From positions 1 through 51,319 of the forward strand of contig JAKMXF010000057.1 in NCBI GenBank assembly GCA_024704765.1: a stretch of 51,319 nucleotides of DNA, written 5' to 3'. Shown here piece after piece: positions 43,154-51,319 of this stretch; within the stretch, counting starts at the first letter, position 1, and the number at the start of each line of letters is the position of its first letter. The notes under the pieces are model-generated. The model was not told the DNA's origin. It was given only the letters and a program-made list of their open reading frames with translations, and did not search any database. Source of the stretch: Oopsacas minuta. Its lineage: Eukaryota; Porifera; Hexactinellida; Lyssacinosida; Leucopsacidae. The position numbers and the translations under genes were made by a program.

Positions 43154-44499
43154 CAGGGTGTATCATATGTTTTGGCGGGTCAGTATAATGTAAATAGAAT
43201 TTTCCGTTATCGAGTATTTGTTCCAATTATTTACCAATATAACCATAACGACCATTCCTATCTAATATAAGTTGTATCCTAGCTGGCATACCACAAACTA
43301 AATTTCTAGAATATCAGGGTCTATGTCAGCCCATACGGATTTGACTCATAGAATTAAGTCTTCCGGCTTAGTAGCATTTGCCATTTTCCAACATAATTTT
43401 TCAATATTGACCAGAGGTTTTCATTCGGGTTAAATCTGGCGAGTTACCCGGCCACTCAACCTACCTCCAAAACCGAGGAAAGTGTTCTACACACCATCTC
43501 TATGTCAAGTTCGCAGTGTGAGGAGGAGCATCATCCTGCATGAATAGGAAATCAGACATGTCAGCAAGCATTGATCTCTCCAGAATAGGATCTGTATCTG
43601 CAGTTCTGTTTGTAGCATCACTACACGTCTTGGCTAAGATATTATCTCGATAGTAGGCTCCATTAATCGTTTGTTTCGGAGGAATGATGTGTAATTCTGA
43701 GAGAGCCCTGTGGACATCATATCCAAGACTTGGATTTTTGTGGGAAATTTCGTCTGAAAGATAGGTTCAATTGTATTTGAATTCCGAGCCCAGTTACGAT
43801 CGTTTTGACGATTTGACATGGAGAATACATGGAAAGGTGATTCATCTGACCACAACACCTTTTTCCAGCCACCAATTGTCCAATTTATGTGATCTTTAGC
43901 GAACTGGAGGCGTTTATCCTTCATTTTCTGTGTCAATCGAGATATTATAGGGCGTTTGAATGATTTTACTCCCAAAGAATTGGTCAAATAGCGATATAAC
44001 TTGAATGCGAGATTGAGTATCCCTTACCATTGAGAATACTTGCAAGTTTACGCGTTTACTTCCCCCTTTTCCCTAGAGATTTTGAGATGACTATCTTGCA
44101 GACCTATTTCATGGTTGGAATCCTACCAGGACGGAGTTTAGTATCTTGGTCTTTTCCATGTTTCTCGTTATGCCACCACCTTCGTATTGGCCTCAAACCG
44201 ACACCTAGCCTTGAAGCTACAATCTTCTGCTCAATTACAGTTTTCAACATGGCAATTGCTTCCAGGCGAATGGACAAGCCATGATCTTTGATATTCATAT
44301 TTCAAAAAGATAAAAGAAATACAAAAAATGAGTTTAAATACAAATCAAAGTGAAAGTATTTATAAAAAGGTGTATTTGTAATAGATAGGACTTAGTAGTT
44401 AAGTGTAAGACAAATATAAATCAATAATAAATTGTGGTCTGGCTAAATCAACTTTAAACATTATGAATTCACACCCGGCAAGACATATGATACACCCTG
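43154..44499 (-). mobile_element. Tc1/mariner element with decayed transposase
   Basis: Termini CAGGGTGTATCATATGTTTT and CATATGATACACCCTG are flanked by TA (43152-43153, 44500-44501). Length 1346 bp. The minus strand carries a transposase relic, ruined by stops and frameshifts. Confidence 0.9.
43250..44298 (-). pseudogene. Tc1-like transposase relic
   Basis: Minus-strand pieces: an HTH-like LSIRLEAIAMLKTVIEQKIV followed by RLGVGLRPIRRWWHNEKHG (44298-44104). Then KVLWSDESPFHVFS, which holds the first catalytic D (about 43860), DFLFMQDDAPPHTANLT with the second D and a stop (about 43550), and WPGNSPDLTRMK where the family motif SPDLNPIE should supply the third acid. That acid has become K. The spacing (37) would suit a DD37E-type group if the relic is alignable, but this is uncertain. 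Dead element. Confidence 0.75.
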
Positions 44500-44501
44500 T
44501 A

Positions 44502-45018
44502 GATTACTTAGCAAACATCATTAATTTGTCCAATTTTTCTAAATCTTGAAATTTGAATTTTTGTTATGTCATCATCATTATGGTGGGCAATGCGTCCGTC
44601 CTAACATATACTAAACTTCGTCAATTGCTAATACCAATCTGTCTATTATTTCTATCTCTTTGGGGTTATGAGCACTCTAGTTATCTTTGTCGCTGTTTAG
44701 TGTGCAATAATATACAAAATTTTGTGAATGTGTCGAAACAATCATGTTTAGTCTAATTTCTCGAAATCCTAGAATTAAATCTTTGCTTCGTCATCATCAC
44801 CTCCACTTTTGTGACGTCATCATTAGCAAAGTACTACCTAAGCTCTCATTATTGCGCTATTCGGGTTCCAAATTTACGTGGTGCCTATAATTATTCTTCC
44901 ATAGTAAATGTGTAGTAAGTTTGTTGAATTCTATTAATACCACTGTACAGTGTGTAACAAAAGTGTTGTCCCCTCCGATTTCTAGAAATATTTTTGAGTA
45001 ATATCTAGAAATTATCTA
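44502..45018. other. Intergenic DNA, no gene seen
   Basis: No reliable coding signal. A possible decayed mariner-type terminus TACAGTGTGTAACAAAAGTG is at about 44946; no partner end was found. Confidence 0.4.
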
Positions 45019-45204
45019 CAGTAGAACTCGGATAAGACGTACCCCCTCGGGAAACAGAGATTAGTACGTCTTAACCGAGTGTACGTCTTATCCGAATATG
45101 TTTGCATTACAAATAATGATGACTGATATTTTGGGATATAAGAAATAGTACGTCTTAACCGAGTGTACGTCTTAAGCCGAGTAAGTCTTATCCGAGTTCT
45201 ACTG
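45019..45204. mobile_element. pogo/Tigger-like MITE (186 bp)
   Basis: CAGTAGAACTCGGATAAGAC at the left is mirrored by GTCTTATCCGAGTTCTACTG at the right, with TA on both sides (45017-45018, 45205-45206). Four internal TACGTCTTAACCGAG-type motifs occur on alternating strands, a pattern typical of short pogo-like elements. Confidence 0.85.
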
Positions 45205-45529
45205 TATATTCATTTGTTCATGTAATCGCCCCCACTTCTAGAACCACGGACAACTAAATTACCCAGACGTGACAAAGCCAAACCAGAGTCAAAAATGCAT
45301 AGGCTGGACCATAGCCTTCTCTATATAAGGTCTACTATTAACCCCGAATTTTTGGAATGAGATATAGTAGTGTACGGTAAATATTATATTAGTATACAGA
45401 ATGGTTTCATATCGCACAAACAGTACTTTTATACTAAAGTAAATGTATTACAGATATGTAAATATCATATCTCAAACCAACAAAGCGAAAGAATTATTAA
45501 AATGTGCTAATTTCTTTGCTAGTAAGCAT

Positions 45530-45960
45530 ATTTTGGAGAATATGGCCAATCTCTGATGAGCTGTAGAGCGTCAAATATCGCATCTTTGATTTCAAAGTTA
45601 ATGTACGAAATGATGTAAGATGCTTTGTAAAACATATTATAAAGCTTTATTGATGACTACACAATAATCCTTGTAGATCATATCAAAATGTATACAAGAG
45701 CATGGGAAATAGGGTATAAACTATAAATCGGCAATATTAAGTTTTGCTTTATCGTTAAGGGTTTTAGATGTATAAATGCATATTGACAAATATCACCATC
45801 CATGGCCACTATAGTAACTCAAAAACCTACCAACTTAATCAGAACAAATTTTTAATATGATTTACAAAAGTATTTTACATCATTTCATACATTAACTTTG
45901 AAATCCAAAATGGAAAATTTGACGTCCTACAGCTCATCAAAGATTGAACCATAGCATTCT
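45530..45960. repeat. Diverged relative of the foldback element
   Basis: Left words (GCTAGTAAGCATATTTTGG, ATGAGCTGTAGAGCGTCAAA) and right words (CATCCATGG, ACTCAAAAACCTACCAACTT) match the foldback elements at 3457, 19930 and 33277. The segment is itself an imperfect palindrome (CATTTCATACATTAACTTTG versus its inverse near 45590). Termini and duplications cannot be defined. Confidence 0.6.
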
Positions 45961-46089
45961 ATAGACTAAGGCAATGACACTCTATCGAAATTTGGACCAT
46001 GGATTGTCATTACCATCGGACTACTTTACATCATAACTTTTGTATTTCTTAATATATCAAAGTGATTTCAACATTTATGNAAAATCAAC

Positions 46090-46603
46090 CAATCGGTTTA
46101 TCGGGAATCAATTCTTGAGAATGTTTTGAAGCCTTGGGCACGATCACATTTTGGAAACGACCTATGGGTATTCCAGCAAGATTCTGCCCCAGCTCACAAG
46201 GCTAAAGCCACTCAAAAGTGGTGCGAGACCAATTTTCCGGGGGTCATTTCTCCTGAAGAATGGCCACCTTGTTCGCCAGACCTTAACCCCCTCGACTTCT
46301 CTATATCCTCCATATTGGAGGAGAGGGTTAACGCTACACCCATCGTTCAGTTGAGGTTCTTAAGAGTACATTATTAAGAGAGTGGTCAAAGACTCCGGAT
46401 GAGCATGTGTGTGCCAGTGTAGACTCCTTCATCGTCTGTCTGAAGAGCTGCATTAAGGCAAAAGGCGATATATTTGAGTAATACCTTCTTAATTTTCAAC
46501 CCTATAGTATATCTAAACATAATTTAGAATATTGGGACGATCGCTCTAATAGTTTTTGTTTTCAGCCCTTTTATATTTGTAACAGTATTTATGTGTCACC
46601 CTG
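46090..46603 (+). pseudogene. 3' half of a DD37D mariner (maT-like) transposase and terminus
   Basis: From 46090 the frame encodes YRESILENVLKPW, VFQQDSAPAHKAKATQKW and SPDLNPLDFSI, again with 37 residues between the two acids. After a one-base slip near 46335 it continues HRSVEVLKSTLLREW to TAA at 46479-46481. GTGTCACCCTG ending at 46603 with TA after it is the right terminus. The 5' half is absent: sequence before the N at 46080 is unrelated foldback-type DNA. It is a different subfamily from the 1313 bp elements. Confidence 0.75.
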
Positions 46604-46720
46604 TATACTATAATATAGTTGGATTTACGAATTGATGTTACTATTTTCAGTTTAAATTTTTCATTCATTAATCGCTTTTTCGAATATTTCTAACCTCTGT
46701 AGTTACAAGCTTGAAGTATA

Positions 46721-46864
46721 ATGGACTTTGTAGATTGCTATCGTCCTTACTTTAAAAATAAGTATTTCAAGAATTTCACTGGAAGACCCAAGTCATTACC
46801 AGAAGAACCACAGAATATCGCCCAAAATGTAATCGACTTGTTGGGTCACACCTCAAAGTATTGA
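46721..46864 (+). CDS. Small unrecognised ORF or exon
   Basis: ATG at 46721 encodes 47 residues, MDFVDCYRPYFKNKYFKNFT then GRPKSLPEEPQNIAQNVIDL, with a TGA at 46862 followed at once by AAC and a strong donor-like GTAAGTATT. An acceptor-like GTTTAG 40 bp later precedes another short open piece (DRSFDTTYPPLKAPKFK) ending in a second GTAAGT. A further open piece is at about 47196-47280 (KAELSDADLAEHELF). The codons look protein-like, so a multi-exon gene relic is possible, but I recognise no family. Confidence 0.3.
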   Translation: MDFVDCYRPYFKNKYFKNFTGRPKSLPEEPQNIAQNVIDLLGHTSKY

Positions 46865-48102
46865 AACGTAAGTATTGATGCTCAATATATCCTATGATCA
46901 GTTTAGGATCGTTCGTTCGACACTACCTATCCTCCATTGAAAGCTCCTAAATTTAAGTAAGTAATTTTAATGTACGTATATGTTCAATAAACTTCGTTTA
47001 TAACTACATAGCTTGAACCAATTTAACACTAGTAACAAATAGGAAATTTACAAGATGTAATCTGACAGAGACTAGCTGCAAGTACTCATACAAAAATCTC
47101 CACAAGCTACATACCCATTTATCTCAAGTTTGGGAGAGACTCTGATTCATCTAACCGTCTCAATTTCTCACTTCTCAACTAACTCCCCCGTATAATAACC
47201 AAAGCTGAACTCTCAGATGCAGATTTAGCAGAGCATGAATTATTTACATTGATGCAAATGAATCACTTTCATTTGACTCTCCTATAATTGATAACGAATG
47301 AATAGAAATATTTTTCCATACTTAAAGTTGATAGGATGACTGCTATTCGAAATATCAAGGTTGGTCAGAAAGTTCAAAAGTAACATATGATCGCACAGTT
47401 GTACACAACATGTAAGCAATGACAAATTACATTCTTGTTGTGATGTAACATGTTTGAAAATTTCACACATCAATTCTTAATTCACTGAGTTGCATAATAA
47501 AGGTGTAAGTATGAAAAATCATACGGATATAGGATATACCTTGAATCGGAACTAGTATTCTTACCATCCAACCAACGAACTAAATTGTGAGGTTAAGGAG
47601 AATTTCGCTGTACCAGTTATTAAATGGTACACAAAGTATCGTTCCCCCAATCCAACTGAAAACCAGGGAGGGAAACGAAGAAATCTTGACTAATCAATCA
47701 CTGGTCTACCGATAATGATTGAGTTTATATTCCCAACATCATTGAAACACCAGAACCACCTATTTAAAATGCATCAGAATATATTCGTATTCTATGCATC
47801 CGATTTTACCATTGAAGAATCTTTGAACTAAAATTATCATCGTGTGTCACTATATACAACTAATTTCAATTGCTGCCAGTTACAATATGGGAACAAGTGG
47901 CACATGGTGCCAATGATTGTCAGTTATCAACAAAACTAATACTATTGGAAGTGAATGGTTCTGTAAATACATTTAAGTGTGTAGAATAGGAATCCTGAAA
48001 TCAAAATACAATCTAATAAAAAAAGATTTCACCGCTGCTAAGCATTACAGTTAGTTTATTACTATTTTCAATCCAATTATGTATATGTACAAACAACTTA
48101 AT
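46865..48102. other. Intergenic or unresolved DNA
   Basis: Apart from the two possible exon remnants noted with the ORF at 46721, no gene or element is recognised. The words ATTGGAAGTGAATGG near 47943 echo the 174 bp satellite that follows. Confidence 0.4.
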
Positions 48103-48798
48103 TAGGAAAGTATAGTGTAAAAAGTATTGTCACTCATTTCAAGTTTCAGAAAATATTCACCAGAATATTATTCTATACAAAGCATTGATGCCTAGATTTC
48201 TAATAGAACATATTGGAAGTGAACAGCTGAAATAGACAAACGTTACACAGTAAATACCAAACGTATACAAACAGAATTGTGAAATTATACAATCCAAAAT
48301 ATTGCACGTCTATTTCTCATGTCAGAACGTAATCACCAGAATATTGATCTCTAGAAAGCATTTCACTCTATTTCTCATCGAAACAAATTGGAAGTGAACA
48401 GCAAAACTATACAAAATTTCACATTCAATTGTAAATTTCACCACACGTAATTGTGAAAGTATACAATACGAAAAATTGTAACTCATTTTCAAATATCAGA
48501 GGATATTCACTGGAATATTGTTCTATCACAGCATTTCACTCAATTTCTCAGCGAAACAAAATGGAAGTGAAAAACTAAACTATACAAACATTTCACATTC
48601 AATTTCAAATTGCACCACACATAATTGTGAAAGTATACAATACCAAATATTGGACCTTAATTTCAAATGTCAATGCATAATCACTGGAATATTGTTCTCT
48701 ATAGAGCAATTCGCTCAATTTCTCATTGAAACAAATGGAAACGAAAAACTAAATTATACAATAGGCGGGATCGAGAAAAGTATAAATCGTTGCTTCAA
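48103..48798. repeat. 174 bp tandem satellite, four diverged units
   Basis: Units start at 48103, 48277, 48451 and 48625, exactly 174 bp apart, each opening with TT(G/A)(T/G)GAAA(G/T)TATA. Each contains AATATT(A/G)(T/A)TCT, a CATTTCACTCAATTTCTC-like block and TTGGAAGTGAA. The reading frame through the last two units (48518-48877) is a by-product of the repeat, not a gene. Confidence 0.85.
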
Positions 48799-48970
48799 CT
48801 TTTACCTAAGGGAAAAGTTGCCTTTACTATTTTCTAGGAAAATGCGAGACATAATTTCAAAGAATATTTCGATTTGACCCTTGCGGTTTTATATTTCTGC
48901 TATATCGCTTTCGCAAAATTGATTCTATATTGTCCGAATTTTCAAATTCCTTTGACTTAGCCCCTTTATA

Positions 48971-49881
48971 CAGTCAATGGACAAAGGTATTCGACCACCC
49001 AAATATATTGTCTTGAATTGTATACTCTTTCCCGTTCCAATATATTGTGTAGTCTATATTCGTGGCTGCAAACTAGTAATTTGCATAGAATGACATATGT
49101 TTTTCGAGAATTTCAAAAATATATTTTCGATTTACAATTTTTGAGGTGTTAATTATTAACAATTATTAGATAATTATTGATAATCAATATATGTGTTAAT
49201 TCAAAGCCTATTAAGAATCTATAATTTCTGACTTGATATTTGAATTCCAAGTAGGCGAGTTACCCCAGATTTAAATACCCAATCAGATTGAACAATTTCT
49301 ACCAAAGGTATAGAAGAATTTCAATTTGTCCCACTTGTGCCACTTTATGAAAAAGTGGCACAGGTGGCAGGAAAAAGCGCCACAAGGAAATCAACTAGGG
49401 TTAGGAGGAATAAGTCGAAGTAATATTTTCGAATGATATGACTATGCTAACCCTTGAATTACAAAATAACCTCTGGGTAGCGGCCACTTGTGCCACCTTA
49501 GCCAAAAGGTGGCACAAATGGCACAAATTAAAATTCTTCTATAACTTTGGTAAAAATTGTTCAATCTCATTGGAAATTAAAATCTGGGGTAACTCGCCTA
49601 CTTGGAATTCAAATATCAAGTCAGAAATTATAGATTCTTAATAGGCTTTGGATTAACACATATATTGATTATCAATAATTATCCAATAATTATTAATAAT
49701 TAACACCTTCAAAAATTGTAAATCGAAAGTATTTTTTTGAAATTCTTGAAAAACATATGTTATTCTATGCAAATTACTAGATTGCAGCCACGGATATAGA
49801 CTACACAATATATTGGAGCGGGAAAGAGTGTACAATTTATGACAATATATTTGTCTGGTCGAATACTTTGTCCATTGATTG
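48971..49881. mobile_element. Long-inverted-repeat element with TA duplications
   Basis: CAGTCAATGGACAAAGGTATTC at the left is matched by the inverse of GAATACTTTGTCCATTGATTG at the right, both flanked by TA (48969-48970, 49882-49883). The arms, about 400 bp each (left to about 49375, right from about 49490), are inverted copies; for example TTGATATTTGAATTCCAAGT at about 49236 is mirrored at about 49598. The spacer has further GTGCCACTT / AAGTGGCAC hairpins. The TA duplication and CAGT ends suggest Tc1/mariner mobilisation. No gene. Confidence 0.88.
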
Positions 49882-49883
49882 TA

Positions 49884-50281
49884 TATATTATTTAGTAATA
49901 GTAAGTAGCATATTTGCTATTGAATGGTGTATTAATCGAATTTCTATGTCCAAGGATACTCAAGTTATCAAGATTTTTTTCATATTTTATCATACCCTAA
50001 TATTATTACCCTCCCCCTTTTTTTACGATTATTTGAATATTCTATATCCTTGGTAAAATTTGTTATATAATCACCAAACTTAGTATATTTCTTTATCTAG
50101 ATCCAAATTCCTCAATAGGTTACCACAAAGAAATTTTACCAACGTTCCTTATCTCTTGTTCTTAACTTAGTTACCATTTATCTAGCATGGATTTTATGGT
50201 CAATTATAGTATCTATATCAAGCTCGATCAAATATTCATATTATTGGGTGATTATATTCCTATAATTTATTTATTTTTGAA
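49884..50281. other. Intergenic DNA, no gene seen
   Basis: A/T-rich, with no recognised element or coding signal. Confidence 0.5.
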
Positions 50282-51319
50282 ATGGCAGAAAACACGCGTA
50301 GTAAAGTATTTCATCCTATTTTTGGTTATCCAGGACCCATTCCAGAAAATCAACTTCCAACAAAACTAGATATATATAATCATTATGGAATGCTTAGAAA
50401 TGAAGATTCTAAATCAACTAGAGACGATATAGCGAAGGAATTAACTGAAGTATTAGTGTGATCTATAATTTGGCTTCCATACCCACTATATCAGAGCTCA
50501 AAATAAAATAGTGCATCATTTCTGATATTATTGAGAGAGCTAAATACTACGGAAAAAGTATCCAAAACAAGCAGCAACCTAATCGTATACAGCCTATTAT
50601 TTCCGAATTCAATGTCTTGTTCAATGTCTCAAGTTGCAAATGCCTAATTCAGGAAGGTAAATGTTTGTGCTCTCTCGATAAAAAGATAACACGCCGTGAG
50701 TGGCCATTTCTCTTTGATCAGGGAAACGCTCGAAAATTATTTATATCCAGCTTGGATTGCATGACAACCTCTAAAATATTGTTAAACAAAAAAGAGCCAC
50801 AATATAAAAGAGAAGAAAGGGAAATGAAGAGATTACATGCAGTTCAACCTTCGCAAGAATTTATAGAATGTGACTTTGAAGAGTTAGAATCTTTTGACTC
50901 GAGTACATCTATACTCACAAGTATACACGTAATCATAATCAATTACGAAATTTCGCCATAATGTGGGATAGATATCAAATTAGCGATCGGGCAGGCGCAG
51001 CTATAGCTTACGCAGTACTGCAGGATTACGGTGTTATCACACCGGAAGAAGATAGTCAAATTATTGATAGAAACAAACTCCGTAGATCTAGATTCTCTGT
51101 GAGAAAGGAATTGGCTAATGAGGGTCACGAAACTATCAATGATATATCTGCAATATATTTTGATGGTCGTAAAGATCAAACTCGAGTACTGGTAGGAAGA
51201 GAAGATGGGCATTTGCATCAGGATACTGCAAATGAAGAACATTATAGTGTCTTATCTGAACCGGGGAATCAGTATGTTGCCCATATAACACCAAGTTCTG
51301 GTAAAGCCAAAGATATAGC
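50282..51319 (+). pseudogene. Transposon-associated protein of unnamed family (partial, broken)
   Basis: ATG at 50282 begins MAENTRSKVFHPIFGYPGP and continues KLDIYNHYGMLRNE to TGA at about 50459. After a shift, LASIPTISELKIK (TAG near 50510) leads into the open stretch 50511-50959 with CKCLIQEGKCLC, TRREWPFLFDQGNARK and KREEREMKRLH. Another shift near 50925 brings WDRYQISDRAGAAIAYAVL, IDRNKLRRSRFSVRKE, IYFDGRKDQ and HYSVLSEPGNQYVAHITP, open to the window edge. The Cys block, REWPFLxDQ, RxGxSxRAGAA and FDGRKD blocks recur in uncharacterised, often multicopy invertebrate proteins that I believe are transposon-derived, but I cannot name the family. At least three breaks mark it as a relic. Confidence 0.5.

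Noticed and set aside
48518-48877. 119-codon open frame
   Set aside because: Arises from the 174 bp satellite units and an A/T-rich flank. Its codons follow the repeat rather than protein constraint.

Overview
This is nuclear DNA from a small-intron, A+T-rich metazoan, probably an early-branching invertebrate such as a sponge or cnidarian. That placement is inference from gene content: cadherin/EGF receptors, FEM1-like ankyrin proteins, GT-AG introns of about 40-155 bp, and Tc1/mariner, hAT, pogo-like and KDZ/Zisupton-like transposons. There is no prokaryotic signature. I found no tRNA, rRNA or CRISPR array.

Positions 1 to about 34,870 form one decayed multicopy locus built from two alternating, same-strand gene types. 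(i) A cell-surface receptor assembled from cadherin repeats, a non-cadherin membrane-proximal region, EGF-like modules, one transmembrane helix and a cytoplasmic tail ending in a GIS(A/T)WYT motif. (ii) A FEM1-like ankyrin protein, predicted to be a CUL2 ubiquitin-ligase substrate receptor, whose ATG lies 15 nt after a strong splice-acceptor-like site and only about 150-180 bp after the receptor end. The best FEM1 copy (10900-13105) is near-intact. The best receptor copy (13348-17097) keeps signal peptide, EGF, transmembrane and tail modules but needs several frame switches. All other copies are broken, inverted or chimeric. Positions 1-3395 (minus) and 7216-10316 (plus) are inverted copies of the same cadherin region. 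Positions 5835-7215 (plus) recur inverted at 22713-25531 (minus). Three FEM1 pseudogenes share one frameshift and one foldback-element insertion, so already-dead copies were duplicated.

The locus has a readable transposon stratigraphy. There is a ~1.06 kb foldback element with CCTGAAT target duplications in three copies, and a 484 bp hAT MITE with ACTCCAGC duplications present twice, one copy carrying a DD37D mariner (maT-like) element. A nested pair of hAT elements sits at the receptor 3' end (17098-18740). A 5.4 kb KDZ/Zisupton-like element (25532-30946) carries a transposase relic convergent with a Ulp1-type cysteine protease plus PHD-finger gene.

From about 34,870 to the end the DNA is mostly intergenic and transposon-derived. 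The only long uninterrupted gene in the window is a single-exon HEAT-repeat protein on the minus strand (36553-38982). The rest includes a second 98%-identical DD37D mariner, a Tc1-type relic, several MITEs, four exact-period 174 bp satellite units, a 911 bp foldback element, and at the right edge part of a transposon-associated protein family I cannot name. The two single N bases (34863, 46080) sit exactly where homology breaks and are probably assembly joins.
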